64,000 nt of DNA from Bacillota bacterium (GCA_023436395.1 JAEZJJ010000090.1:3728-67727); one strand, 5' to 3'; counted from the first letter of the stretch, positions 43,854-53,460 are shown. Translations and numbers: made by a program. The notes: generated from the letters alone by a model not told the origin.

Positions 43854-45017
43854 TTAACTCACTCTAATATTCCCCTTAGTCTGCCCTACCCTTACTTGCT
43901 GATCTGATTCATTAAATACATGAATGTTATCTAGCATAGAGCCACTCACCTTAACTTCCATAATCTGTGAGGTATAGTTATAGACATAAACATGTACATT
44001 AGGCATAACCTCTTCTAAGGATCTCATAGTAGAAATAATATTAAGTCCTGGATTAGTAATTGGCATATCTACTGAGGTTTGCTTAACATTACCATTCTCA
44101 TCTTCAATACTCATTTCATAGCCATCCTCCCTGACCACAATGCTAATATGCGTATTGGCTTGAGAAATCAACCCCACATATCCCCCTTCTCCCGGTCCTG
44201 ATAACTTATAGGTATCCCCAGATGTAAATATATCACCTACTCCTAAATTAAAAATATTAGCTGCCGTAACACGATTTGGCTCTTGAATTTCAATAGGTTC
44301 ATTTTGGCTTACCGAGGGACTCACCTCATCTTCTGATTTTATAACACGCTTAAAGTTATTCTGATTTTTTACCGTCAAGTCAAAGTTAGGTTGGTAAATC
44401 TCATCTACCTTCTCTTCGTTGACCCTAGTATACATAGTCAATCTAATTTTAGCTTCTACAAGTTGTGTGAAATCTTCCCCATAGTGTTCTTTATAAGGTA
44501 ACACTTCTTTCCCTTTTGTATCTTGAATAGCATTATCAATAGTAAATTCTTTTACATTAATAATCTGATAAGACGCATTAAGGCTATCGACAAAATCTCG
44601 TATATCCCTATACCTTCCTACAAAACCCAGTTCATATGTATTCTGGATAATCATATCATCCTTAGTTCTTGTTCCTTCCTCCTCTTTTTCCATCTTAATA
44701 CTAATTTTCATAAAATCTTTAAGTCCCATATATCTAAAAAAATCCATAGTTTCCTTGCTAGTAGCTGTAAAAATAGGAATCGTATTCAGCATCGCCATTT
44801 TCTTCGCAGTTACTAACTCTAATTCCTTTTGTGTCTCTGGCAACATTCTAACACGTTCCTCTAACTGTGCAATTCGACGCTCGATAGATATAATCTCAGT
44901 TTTACCTTTAGTAATTTTATCTTTATCATCTTTAAAAACTGTTAATAAATATCCAATTTGTGCCCCTACTACCACTAAAACAATAATAGCAAAAATGACA
45001 TTTTTAATTGATTTCAC
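43854..45017 (-). CDS. pilO: PilO-like pilus assembly protein
   Basis: PilO and PilN form the inner-membrane alignment subcomplex. The 387-residue protein has one N-terminal membrane segment (IKNVIFAIIVLVVVGAQIG), then a short coiled coil (about 25-70) and a ferredoxin-like domain; the tail is longer than in Proteobacteria. The start is GTG 45017, overlapping the pilN stop as TAGTG, with GGGGGGA upstream, so translation is coupled. Assignment rests on topology and on the order pilM-pilN-pilO. Confidence 0.82.
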   Translation of the reverse strand: MKSIKNVIFAIIVLVVVGAQIGYLLTVFKDDKDKITKGKTEIISIERRIAQLEERVRMLPETQKELELVTAKKMAMLNTIPIFTATSKETMDFFRYMGLKDFMKISIKMEKEEEGTRTKDDMIIQNTYELGFVGRYRDIRDFVDSLNASYQIINVKEFTIDNAIQDTKGKEVLPYKEHYGEDFTQLVEAKIRLTMYTRVNEEKVDEIYQPNFDLTVKNQNNFKRVIKSEDEVSPSVSQNEPIEIQEPNRVTAANIFNLGVGDIFTSGDTYKLSGPGEGGYVGLISQANTHISIVVREDGYEMSIEDENGNVKQTSVDMPITNPGLNIISTMRSLEEVMPNVHVYVYNYTSQIMEVKVSGSMLDNIHVFNESDQQVRVGQTKGNIRVS

Positions 45018-45712
45018 TAGTTAGTCCCCCCTTCAGTTCCTTCTGCTGGTGGTATTGTTTCTGTTGATGGTGCTACTTCTGATGATGGGATAGCTTCTGT
45101 CTCTGATATAGTAACTACAGGATTTTTCACTTCTATTACATATTTATATACTCCTAATTCTTTATCATATTCTCCCTCATAATATATATTTCCTACTCCA
45201 TAAGCACTTTCGAGGATTGTTGCATAATTTATAATAGATTCTAATTCTTCAGATGACCCCTCTATCTTTATTCCCTTTTCGCTATTTCCTTCACCTACTT
45301 CTGTTTCTTTTCCAGTATTTTTTTCACCTGGTTTTATTTCCATTTTATCAATTACTATTCCTATAGGTAAACGACTTGTTAAGCTATCTAACACTCTACC
45401 ACTCACAAAATTTTCTTGTTTTAAGTCCCCGTACTTATTTACCCATTGCTCTACATCAGCTTTAGCAACCTCTAACTCTTGAATCGTCTTATTTACATCT
45501 GCAAAGCGACTATCATTCAATTTATTACTTATTTCTTCAAGTTGTTGTTGCACCTTCTTTTCCTCTAATTTAGGTGGAATAGCTATCCCACCTATAAAGG
45601 CAAACACTTCTAATACTAATACTACACTTATGATAATTTGTACAAATTTAACTTGCTCAGCTTGTATGTATTCTCTAGGTAATAGATTTATTCCCTTGAC
45701 TCTTGCCCTCAT
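45017..45712 (-). CDS. pilN: PilN-like pilus assembly protein
   Basis: PilN anchors PilM at the membrane. The protein starts MRARVKGINLLPREY; the INLLP motif is the conserved PilN tail that binds PilM. One membrane segment (about 25-45) and a coiled coil follow, then a domain. The last about 20 residues are Glu/Pro/Thr-rich (SEVAPSTETIPP), an unusual low-complexity end. It is 11 bases after pilM and coupled to pilO. Confidence 0.9.
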   Translation of the reverse strand: MRARVKGINLLPREYIQAEQVKFVQIIISVVLVLEVFAFIGGIAIPPKLEEKKVQQQLEEISNKLNDSRFADVNKTIQELEVAKADVEQWVNKYGDLKQENFVSGRVLDSLTSRLPIGIVIDKMEIKPGEKNTGKETEVGEGNSEKGIKIEGSSEELESIINYATILESAYGVGNIYYEGEYDKELGVYKYVIEVKNPVVTISETEAIPSSEVAPSTETIPPAEGTEGGTN

Positions 45713-45723
45713 ACTTGACCTCC

Positions 45724-46728
45724 TTATAATCCGTTAATAGCACCTAAGATATTGACAAAGAACCTAGCATAATCATCAAATTCAATTCCCTTACTATCTG
45801 TTACGGTATCAAATCTACTTAGTTTCTCTGTAGGAATATTAAGTGCATCTCTAATATATCCTCTAATCCCTTTAATGTTTGCTCCCCCACCTGTTAAATA
45901 AATCTTCTTTACCACACCAGTACTATAACTAGAATAATAGAATTGTAAAATACGCTCTACTTCTGATACAATATTGTACTCAATCTCTGGTCGAATAATG
46001 CCTGATAGGTAGTCTTCCTCAGCTTCTCCTTGTATCTTCTGAGCCACCCCTGATTCATTAATAATCTCATTAATATGCTCTACCCCAAAATCAATTATTC
46101 TTGTTAAAATTGACTCTTCCTCTGATACAATAGTGGCCGTAGTGGACTTACCACCGATGTCTAATACCATTACATGTTTAATTCCCTCATAAATCATACG
46201 TGAATTAGCATTAAAGACATAACCTAATGCCTCTGAAGGAATACTTATTAAGATAGGTGTCAATTTTAAGCTTTTCACTAAAGCTGCTACTGGTAAAACG
46301 ACAGTATTGGGTGCAGCTACTAGTACTAATTTATTTTTTACTACACCATTTTCTTCATACTCATCTGTAATTTTAAAATCTATTTGATATTGACCCCTCT
46401 CTACTGGTAAGTAATCTTCTGTTCTAATTTCTAGTAATTGTCTAATCACCTTCTCTGGTTGTTTATCCATTATAGCATTTCTAATAATTATATTACTACT
46501 TTGTACAATGACAACTACTTGTTTTGCATTATAACGTTTAAGTTTTAGTTCTTCTGCAATCACCTTGCGAATAGGCTCAATATTACTTATAACACCATTA
46601 TTAATAGCATCTATAGGTGTATCTAATAGAGAAAATTTCTGTACATCTAAGGTGATCCCTTTCTTTACAACTTCAATTATTTTTATATTACTACTCCCAA
46701 TCTCTAGACCCATTATGCTTCTTGCCAT
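45724..46728 (-). CDS. pilM: PilM pilus assembly ATPase-like protein
   Basis: PilM is the actin-like cytoplasmic protein that binds the PilN tail. The start chosen is ATG 46728 (MARSIMGLEIGSSNIKIIE), with AGAGGTGAG upstream, giving 334 residues; the longer ORF adds ten residues with no support. ATP-binding segments are LEIGSSNIKI, VMVLDIGGKSTTATI and YLTGGGANIKGI. It lies after two minor pilins and before pilN, the conserved order pilM-N-O. Confidence 0.93.
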   Translation of the reverse strand: MARSIMGLEIGSSNIKIIEVVKKGITLDVQKFSLLDTPIDAINNGVISNIEPIRKVIAEELKLKRYNAKQVVVIVQSSNIIIRNAIMDKQPEKVIRQLLEIRTEDYLPVERGQYQIDFKITDEYEENGVVKNKLVLVAAPNTVVLPVAALVKSLKLTPILISIPSEALGYVFNANSRMIYEGIKHVMVLDIGGKSTTATIVSEEESILTRIIDFGVEHINEIINESGVAQKIQGEAEEDYLSGIIRPEIEYNIVSEVERILQFYYSSYSTGVVKKIYLTGGGANIKGIRGYIRDALNIPTEKLSRFDTVTDSKGIEFDDYARFFVNILGAINGL

Positions 46729-46823
46729 GCACTCACCTCTTTCAATTTCTTTACACATAACTTCATTTTACTTTGATATTTTCATATCCTTCTTATGCTC
46801 ACCAAATGTAACCCCATTCATAT

Positions 46824-47402
46824 TTATGGACCTGGAGCTGGCGTTGCTCCTATCAACCTTTCTTTATAAGTTAATGACTCTATAAATCTAATTGTCACTT
46901 TAGATCTATTATTAGATTCGCCAGCTTTATGAAGCGTACACACAAATTCCACTAAATCTGAATCTTTTTTTTGCGTAACTTTTATATTCTGTATTTGATC
47001 TGAAACTACTTTGCTTGTTCCTCCGGATATATATTCTAGTTTTAACAACCCTTGTCTAGCTATGGGTGGTGTATTGGTTCCTATTTTTAATTGACTACTA
47101 TCTCCTTCAATACTTTTCAAATCCCCCGTAATATCACTGCTAGGATTTCCAGTTCCTGTAAGCACTTGAATAATACTATCATCTTGTGTCGTAATTTTTA
47201 TTTTTTCCTCTTGCCTTATATAATTTTTAATGAAACTCTGTATTGCATCAGCTTCATTGTTAAGCATAACCTGTTTATCCATTTGTAAAAATTCTGCATA
47301 GGTATTACTAAAGAACCCCCATAGTGACTCTAAGAGAATGGCGAATAATATGAAGCATACGCATATTTCTAACAATGTAAATCCTCTACTATTTTTTTTC
47401 AT
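46824..47402 (-). CDS. Prepilin-like protein (GspJ/PilW-like minor pilin)
   Basis: This 192-residue protein has leader MKKNSRG cleaved before FTLLEICVCFILFAILLES, with Glu at +5. The remainder contains IKNYIRQEEKIKI and a beta-rich part (LKLEYISGGTSKVVSDQIQNIKVTQ in two stretches), consistent with GspJ-like minor pilins. AGGGGGAGG precedes the ATG. It is between the GspH-like pilin gene and pilM. Confidence 0.82.
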   Translation of the reverse strand: MKKNSRGFTLLEICVCFILFAILLESLWGFFSNTYAEFLQMDKQVMLNNEADAIQSFIKNYIRQEEKIKITTQDDSIIQVLTGTGNPSSDITGDLKSIEGDSSQLKIGTNTPPIARQGLLKLEYISGGTSKVVSDQIQNIKVTQKKDSDLVEFVCTLHKAGESNNRSKVTIRFIESLTYKERLIGATPAPGP

Positions 47403-47416
47403 AGCCTCCCCCTTTT

Positions 47417-47938
47417 CTATGGCATAAATGTTACACTATAGCGCCCTGATAAACCATCATACCTAATTTCCGCATATTCATTAGTGCCATCATACTCCAC
47501 CTTAATAATTAAATAATCTGCTTGCTTTGTTGTAGCTGTAGGATCTATTAGTTTTCCTCCCTGATAACAGATTTCAGTTTCACTTCCATAATCAGTCCCA
47601 TCTTCATTCTTACTACTTGCCTTTACAATCGTATATGTAATATTAGGACTAATATCATCTTTGTCATTATTCAGTTTCCCATCGCCTGCTCCTTGGATAA
47701 GCTTCGGACTGATACTATATTGATATCTATTGGTTATTGTTAAGGTGTATGGTTCACTCGTCACTATAGCTTGTTTATGCATTATAACTAAGTCCCCACA
47801 TAAACTATCTGCTGCTTTTCTAATCTCTTGCTTATACACCATCTTCATGCTGGGTATAAGGGCTACGCCTAAAATACAAATCAATACCATAACAATGGCT
47901 AATTCTATTAGTGTAAAGCCACACTCTCTTCTTTTCAC
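47417..47938 (-). CDS. Prepilin-like protein (GspH-like minor pilin)
   Basis: The start chosen is GTG 47938 (reads MKRRECG), preceded by AAGGGGTGGGAT; the longer ORF start at 47956 leaves an unlikely extra six residues. The leader is cut at G/F before FTLIELAIVMVLICILGVAL with Glu at +5. The body includes IRKAADSLCGDLVIMHKQAIVTSEP, typical of GspH/FimT, then beta-rich sequence. It overlaps no gene and is close to pilD. Confidence 0.83.
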   Translation of the reverse strand: MKRRECGFTLIELAIVMVLICILGVALIPSMKMVYKQEIRKAADSLCGDLVIMHKQAIVTSEPYTLTITNRYQYSISPKLIQGAGDGKLNNDKDDISPNITYTIVKASSKNEDGTDYGSETEICYQGGKLIDPTATTKQADYLIIKVEYDGTNEYAEIRYDGLSGRYSVTFMP

Positions 47939-47955
47939 CTCATCCCACCCCTTCA

Positions 47956-48738
47956 CTATAGGTTAAATAAACCTAAATAGCTTGCTAACAACTGATTTCC
48001 CCCTATTATTACAATGAAGGCCCCTAAATTTAAAAATGGGCCTAGGGGGTAAGGTTTGCTAGACTTCCTTATTTTCAATAGGATTAAGCCAAAAATGCTA
48101 GCTCCTATACATGAAATAACAATCATTAAAAAAAGATAATTCAAACCTATGAACAGGCCAATAAAGCTCATAAGTCTTACATCTCCATAGCCTAAGCCCT
48201 CCTTTTTTAATAACCATTGTGAGCCATAGTACACTAACACAAAAAGTCCATAACCTATAATAGCACCCAATAAAGCCTCTACTAATATGTACCAATTATC
48301 TAGTATTAAACTTTGTGCTAAACGTTCCATCAAGCCTATGCCTATTCCCCATCTAATAATACTAGTAGGTAATAACATATAGTCCCAGTCAATCATTGTC
48401 AGTACAAGGGCAAAACAAAAAAATGTTATAACTATTAAAGTCTCTATACTATAACCATATCGATAATAAATCAGCCAGAATCCTATACCTGTTAAGAGTT
48501 CAATACACATATATCTTGATGAAATAGGTTGTTTGCACTGTTTACATTTTCTACCTAAAACCAAATAACTTATTACAGGAATAAGCTCTAAGGGACCTAA
48601 TACATGGCCACATTTCATACAATGGGAGCGCGGAAAGCTAATACTTTCCTTCTGAGGAACACGATAAATACAAACATTTAAAAAACTACCAATTACTAAA
48701 CCTAGTATCCCAACAATCATATATATATATATATTCAT
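47956..48738 (-). CDS. pilD: Prepilin peptidase PilD
   Basis: This membrane aspartyl peptidase cleaves and N-methylates prepilins. The 260-residue protein has the N-terminal methyltransferase part with four Cys in two pairs (HCMKCG and CKQCKQP), then the peptidase part with catalytic Asp in TMIDWDYMLLP and in GYGDVRL (GxGD). About seven to eight membrane segments are visible. It processes the prepilins in this cluster. A hairpin separates it from pilA. Confidence 0.95.
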   Translation of the reverse strand: MNIYIYMIVGILGLVIGSFLNVCIYRVPQKESISFPRSHCMKCGHVLGPLELIPVISYLVLGRKCKQCKQPISSRYMCIELLTGIGFWLIYYRYGYSIETLIVITFFCFALVLTMIDWDYMLLPTSIIRWGIGIGLMERLAQSLILDNWYILVEALLGAIIGYGLFVLVYYGSQWLLKKEGLGYGDVRLMSFIGLFIGLNYLFLMIVISCIGASIFGLILLKIRKSSKPYPLGPFLNLGAFIVIIGGNQLLASYLGLFNL

Positions 48739-48756
48739 AATTTCCTTTCCTTTTTT

Positions 48757-48794
48757 AAAATAAGCAGATATCCCACAGAATATCTGCTTATTTT
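48757..48794 (-). terminator. Hairpin between pilA and pilD (attenuator candidate)
   Basis: A perfect 15-bp stem (AAAATAAGCAGATAT with its complement) and 8-nt loop lie 20 bases after the pilA stop. T-tracts are within the stem; on minus A6 follows. It could raise pilA mRNA relative to downstream pilD and minor pilins. Confidence 0.65.
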
Positions 48795-48813
48795 ATTAGT
48801 GTAATTTACCTTT

Positions 48814-49239
48814 CTAGCTTGGAGGTACAACCCACTCACTTCTAGTTGAGGCATCAATTTGACTTAGCGCTTTCTTTGCACCTGCTGCATCTGTTGCACC
48901 TGCTAGGTTTAACTTCATCGCTCCAGTGGCAGAATCAAAACTGATATCAGCTCCTGGTACCTGTAATTTCATGGTTGCTTCAAAATAATTTGAAGTTGAA
49001 AATGAAGTACTTAACCCTGCTAAATTAGTTGCAGCAGGCCAAGAACCTTGCTCAGCTTTAAATGCTTCAGCAGTTCTCTTAATTGTTTTAGTTGTGGCAA
49101 TATCTGTACTTATTCTAGCTTTCATAGACATTGTGCCAAATGCTGGTACAAGTAACGCCCCAATGATTCCCATGATAGCTACTACGATGATAAGTTCAAC
49201 CATGGTGAAACCTTTCTCATTGCTTCTTTGTTTGTTCAT
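48814..49239 (-). CDS. pilA: Major type IV pilin
   Basis: This is the presumed main structural pilin. The start chosen is ATG 49239 (MNKQRSNEKG), since AAGGGAG is 8 bases upstream; the GTG three codons earlier overlaps it. The leader is cleaved at G/F before FTMVELIIVVAIMGIIGALLVP with Glu at +5. The 130-residue mature protein is short and has no Cys pair; its C-terminus is Ala/Ser-rich. The prominent hairpin after it, and the place between pilC and pilD, support major-pilin status; this is an inference. It has a paralog at 37105-37518. Confidence 0.9.
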   Translation of the reverse strand: MNKQRSNEKGFTMVELIIVVAIMGIIGALLVPAFGTMSMKARISTDIATTKTIKRTAEAFKAEQGSWPAATNLAGLSTSFSTSNYFEATMKLQVPGADISFDSATGAMKLNLAGATDAAGAKKALSQIDASTRSEWVVPPS

Positions 49240-49297
49240 TGTATTCACTCCCTTATATTTTTAATATATAGTAAAGCCAAGTGGCATTTACACCATT

Positions 49298-50503
49298 TTA
49301 CATTGCAGCCGTTGCTGCTGCAAAGGTAGGTAACATAATAGCTAGCATAATACCGCCAACAATAATAGCTACAAATATAATCATAATCGGTTCTATCAGC
49401 ATAGTCATACTATCTACAGCTATTTCTACTTCTTCTTTAAAGTACCCGCTAATCTTCACTAGCATCTCATCTAAAGCACCACTTTCCTCCCCTATACTAA
49501 CCATACTCATCAGAATAGGTGGAAATATAGTACTGCCACTAATTGCATCTAATAAACTACTTCCTTGCTTGAGCATTTCAATTGCCCTATTCATTTCTTC
49601 TTCTGCCACAGCATTGCTCATGACACGCTTAGTAATCTCCATAGCTTGCAACATAGGAATACCAGATTCTACTAGCATAGACATCGTACTGGAGAAGGTG
49701 GCTGATAAATTCTTTTTATTCAAATCTCCAAAAACAGGTAGTTTTAAACTTAGTCGATCTAAAGTCCTCCTAATGGCATCCACCTTTTTCATATTGAGAA
49801 TAATAACTGCTAACCCAATAGCTCCAGCAAGTAAAAATCCCCATTCATTTACAAAGAAATCACTAATAGCCATAACAATTTTAGTAGGTACAGGGATTTC
49901 AGCCCCTGTATCTCGCAATAAACCTAGAAAAGCTGGTACTACCTTCATCATCAGTATGACTACTACTACGACGACTATACATAAAACAATAATAGGATAA
50001 GTAAGCGCCTTCTTTACCTTTTTAACGATACCCATTTGGTTATCAAAGTGCTCTACTGCACGGTTCATAACTTCATCTAAGTTACCTGAAGCTTCACCAC
50101 AAGCAATAAGATTTGTTAGAATATCTGGGAAAATCTTTTCATCTTCTACTGCTTCTGAAAGTGTTTTCCCTTCACTTACTCCAGCATGAATATTATTTAG
50201 ATGAGCTTTAAGTGTCTTATTGCTACACTGTTGACTGCAAATTTCTAATCCTTTAGCAATACTAATACCCGCTTGAATCATAGCTGCAAATTGCTTACAA
50301 AAGAAATTAATATCTGCCATTTTGACCTTTGATTCAAAAAGTTTAATGTCACTATTTAACGCTGTTTTTTTCTTAATGGATTCTGGATAAAGATTCTTAT
50401 CCATAAGGACCTTGCGAATCTTCTCTTCGCTATCAGCTTCTAATTGTCCCTTTACTTTTTTCTGTGTCAGTAAGTCTTTAGCTATGTATAAATATGTATC
50501 CAT
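49298..50503 (-). CDS. pilC: Type IV pilus platform protein PilC
   Basis: PilC is the inner-membrane platform on which the motors act. The 401-residue protein has two T2SSF domains (about 65-190 and 270-390) with FCKQFAAMIQAGISIAKGLEI and FSSTMSMLVESGIPMLQAMEI as paired motifs, and three hydrophobic segments. It is 14 bases downstream of pilT and followed by pilA. No anomalies seen. Confidence 0.95.
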   Translation of the reverse strand: MDTYLYIAKDLLTQKKVKGQLEADSEEKIRKVLMDKNLYPESIKKKTALNSDIKLFESKVKMADINFFCKQFAAMIQAGISIAKGLEICSQQCSNKTLKAHLNNIHAGVSEGKTLSEAVEDEKIFPDILTNLIACGEASGNLDEVMNRAVEHFDNQMGIVKKVKKALTYPIIVLCIVVVVVVILMMKVVPAFLGLLRDTGAEIPVPTKIVMAISDFFVNEWGFLLAGAIGLAVIILNMKKVDAIRRTLDRLSLKLPVFGDLNKKNLSATFSSTMSMLVESGIPMLQAMEITKRVMSNAVAEEEMNRAIEMLKQGSSLLDAISGSTIFPPILMSMVSIGEESGALDEMLVKISGYFKEEVEIAVDSMTMLIEPIMIIFVAIIVGGIMLAIMLPTFAAATAAM

Positions 50504-50516
50504 CTTATCCCCCCTT

Positions 50517-51581
50517 CTATCTTCCTAATATACGTTTAAATTCATCTCTATTTTGTGCATACTGATAAGCTGTTTCTAAAGAAATCTTACCTTCTTTATA
50601 AAGTTTAGCTACGGATGCATCCATGGTAATCATTCCGGTTAAAGTACCTGTCTGTATTTGTGAGTAAATCTGATGAGTCTTTTCTTCACGAATGAGGTTG
50701 GCAATTGCCGCATTGGTAATCATTATTTCTAGAGCAACACATCTCCCTTTGATATCACTACGAGGCAAAAGTTGCTGAGAAACAACTCCCTTTAGAATAT
50801 TAGCCAGTTGCACTCTAATTTGTTGTTGCTGATGAGGTGGAAAAACATCTATAATACGGTCTATCGTCTGAGGAGCTCCTATAGTATGTAGGGTACTGAG
50901 TACTAAGTGTCCTGTTTCAGCAGCTGTAATGGCTGTCCCTATCGTTTCCTGATCTCGCATTTCCCCTACTAGAATCACGTCTGGATCTTCACGGAGAGCA
51001 GCACGAAGGCCATTGGCATAACTATTACTATCAAAACCTATTTCTCTTTGATTCACCATACTATTTTTGTGACTATGTAAATACTCTATTGGGTCTTCTA
51101 GTGTTAAAATATGTTCTTGTCTTTTACGATTCATATAGTCTACCATGGTAGCTAAAGTAGTTGATTTACCACTTCCTGTAGGTCCAGTCACTAAGATTAA
51201 CCCTCTTTTTTCATCTGCTAGGCCTTCTAGTATTTTTTTTGGTAGTCCTAATGATTCCATAGTCGGAATATCTACCCCTACTAAACGTAGGGCGGTTGCC
51301 CAACTTCCTCTTTGTTTATAGACATTCACACGAAAACGTCCCATTTTTTGCAAGGCATAGGAGAAATCTGCCTCTCCTTTTTCTCTAAACTTTTCCATAA
51401 TAATGGGCTTTCCGTCTAAAAGTTGACCTATTAATTCCCTGGTATCTGCTTCTCTTAGGGGTGGTAAATCTAAATGTATTAACTTGCCATGTAACCTTAA
51501 GGTTGGAGGTATACCAACTGTTAAATGCAAATCTGAAGCCTTCTGCTCCACGACAATTTCCAATAAATCATTAATATCCAT
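50517..51581 (-). CDS. pilT: Type IV pilus retraction ATPase PilT
   Basis: PilT is the hexameric ATPase that depolymerises the pilus, giving twitching. The 354-residue protein has Walker A VTGPTGSGKSTTLA, the Asp box REDPDVILVGEMRD, HLVLSTLHT, and the AIANLIREEKTHQI retraction signature near residue 270. It follows pilB by 14 bases. Its presence means the pili are probably retractable. Confidence 0.96.
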   Translation of the reverse strand: MDINDLLEIVVEQKASDLHLTVGIPPTLRLHGKLIHLDLPPLREADTRELIGQLLDGKPIIMEKFREKGEADFSYALQKMGRFRVNVYKQRGSWATALRLVGVDIPTMESLGLPKKILEGLADEKRGLILVTGPTGSGKSTTLATMVDYMNRKRQEHILTLEDPIEYLHSHKNSMVNQREIGFDSNSYANGLRAALREDPDVILVGEMRDQETIGTAITAAETGHLVLSTLHTIGAPQTIDRIIDVFPPHQQQQIRVQLANILKGVVSQQLLPRSDIKGRCVALEIMITNAAIANLIREEKTHQIYSQIQTGTLTGMITMDASVAKLYKEGKISLETAYQYAQNRDEFKRILGR

Positions 51582-51595
51582 CTTTATCCCCCACT

Positions 51596-53281
51596 CTACT
51601 GCTCATAAGCAATTCTTAGCATTTCCTCTAAGGTTGTTTTACCTTGTAGCACATTATATAGGGCATTATCCCATAGGGTACGCATCCCTCTCTTAATTGC
51701 TTCTGATTTTAGTTCTTCAGTGCTTATATTACCTGCTGAAATTAGATCTTCCAAATGAGTATCAACGGTTAATACCTCATGTACAGCTAAACGACCTTTA
51801 TACCCTGTCTGATTGCAGGCACTGCATCCTCTTGGCTCATAAACCTCCGTACCTTCTGGCACATTATAAAGCTTAGCTTCACTTCCTGTTACAATATGCT
51901 TAGTTTTACAGTTAGAACAAAGTCTTCTTACAAGCCTTTGAGAGATAACTCCTTTAATAGCAGCTCCTACCATATAAGCTTCCGTTCCCATATCTATTAA
52001 ACGGGGAATAGAACTTGCTGCATCATTGGTATGGAGTGTGCTTAATACTAAGTGTCCTGTAATAGCTGCACGAATGGCAATACTACTCGTTTCACTATCA
52101 CGCATCTCTCCAATCATGATAATATCAGGGTCTTGACGTAAAATAGAACGTAGGGCATTGGCAAAGGTTAAGCCAATCTTTGTATTTGTTGCGACTTGAT
52201 TAATACCTTCTATCATATTTTCTACAGGATCTTCTACAGTAATAATATTCACATTGTCCTTATTTAAGACCTTTAAAGCTGCTGCTAAAGTAGTAGATTT
52301 ACCACTTCCTGTAGGCCCTGTTAAAAGAATAATGCCATGAGGATTTTTAAGCATATTAATGACTTTCTCATAATCCTCAGGATAAAACCCTATTTCATCT
52401 AAACCTAGTGCTTTACCTGTACGGTAAATAAAACGAATAACTGTTTTTTCTCCATAAACTGTTGGTAAAACACTAACACGCAGGTCCACTTGTTGACCAT
52501 TTACAGTTTTCGTCATACGCCCATCCTGTGGCAAACGTCTTTCTGCAATATCTAACCCTGATAAAATCTTAATACGTGTAGTAATGCCGTTAAGCATTTC
52601 CTTCTTGGTGCGAGTCAGTTCATAAAGCTGACCATCTACTCTATAACGGATACGTATATAATACTCAAACGGCTCAATATGTATATCTGACGCACCTTTT
52701 AGGATACAACGTTGTAAGATATTGTTTACCAATTGTACCATAGGTGCATCATCATCAGATTCCTCTTCTTCTGCCGCACTTTGCCTTTGGAGCTCATCTT
52801 TCATTTGACGTTCTACTTGATTTACAATATTTTTTGTCTGAGCAGAAGTATACGTTTGATTAATGACATTAAGTATTGCCTTTTCTGAAGCTAGAATAGG
52901 AATAATCTCCATCTTCGTACTAAGCTTTAAGTCATCTAAGGCAAACATATTGAGTGGATCTTTCATGGCAACCTTCAACTTGTTATCTTCCTCTATGCCC
53001 ACAGCAATAACTGTATAACGCCTTGCTACGCTCTCTGGTACCATGGAGGCAATATTATAATCAATATTGTATTGTTCAAGATTCATATGAGGAATACCGA
53101 GTTGAAATTCTAAAGCACCCAAAATATTCTCTTCTGTGATAATCCCTTTTTCAACTAGAAGTTCACCTACTCTTTTCCCTGTTTGCCTTTGTTCTTTAAT
53201 GACACTATCTAATTGTTCTTGGGTAATCATACCCGTCTCTAATAGTAAATCCCCTATTCTTCGTCTCTGTATTTTTTTCAT
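51596..53281 (-). CDS. pilB: Type IV pilus assembly ATPase PilB
   Basis: PilB powers pilus extension. The start chosen is ATG 53281 (MKKIQRRRIGDLLL), with AGGGAG 6 bases upstream; the longer ORF begins inside the untranslated leader. The 561-residue protein has a T2SSE N-terminal domain (about 1-110), Walker A LLTGPTGSGKSTTLA, Asp box RQDPDIIMIGEMRD, and a zinc site (CSNC and CSAC pairs about 40 residues apart). It is first gene of the pilus operon, driven by a consensus promoter. Confidence 0.96.
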   Translation of the reverse strand: MKKIQRRRIGDLLLETGMITQEQLDSVIKEQRQTGKRVGELLVEKGIITEENILGALEFQLGIPHMNLEQYNIDYNIASMVPESVARRYTVIAVGIEEDNKLKVAMKDPLNMFALDDLKLSTKMEIIPILASEKAILNVINQTYTSAQTKNIVNQVERQMKDELQRQSAAEEEESDDDAPMVQLVNNILQRCILKGASDIHIEPFEYYIRIRYRVDGQLYELTRTKKEMLNGITTRIKILSGLDIAERRLPQDGRMTKTVNGQQVDLRVSVLPTVYGEKTVIRFIYRTGKALGLDEIGFYPEDYEKVINMLKNPHGIILLTGPTGSGKSTTLAAALKVLNKDNVNIITVEDPVENMIEGINQVATNTKIGLTFANALRSILRQDPDIIMIGEMRDSETSSIAIRAAITGHLVLSTLHTNDAASSIPRLIDMGTEAYMVGAAIKGVISQRLVRRLCSNCKTKHIVTGSEAKLYNVPEGTEVYEPRGCSACNQTGYKGRLAVHEVLTVDTHLEDLISAGNISTEELKSEAIKRGMRTLWDNALYNVLQGKTTLEEMLRIAYEQ

Positions 53282-53407
53282 ATACTTCTCCCTATTCAAA
53301 ATACCCTTTTCAATAGTCTGTAAGATATGCCTTGCTTTAAAAATAGAAAGCCATTCCTTTCGTTCACTTTGATACATGATATAGGCATTTTTTTATATAA
53401 TATATAA

Positions 53408-53436
53408 ATTATAAACTTTTCTAATATTTTTTTCAA
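53408..53436 (-). promoter_or_regulatory. Sigma-A promoter of the pilus operon
   Basis: TTGAAA (53431-53436) and TATAAT (53408-53413) are 17 bases apart on minus, giving a start near 53401 and a leader of about 120 bases before pilB. I see no cyclic-di-GMP riboswitch consensus in the leader. Confidence 0.72.
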
Positions 53437-53460
53437 TAAAGATTTAGAAAGCTTTTTGTA

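Noticed and set aside
49281..50000. 239-codon plus-strand ORF
   Set aside because: It is an antisense shadow of pilC; the composition is only Ile/Ser/Thr-rich sequence and no domain is seen.
53282..53401. Cyclic-di-GMP riboswitch in the pilB leader
   Set aside because: Such switches occur before clostridial pilus operons, but the expected core motifs (for example ACGCAAAGC) are absent in the 120-base leader.
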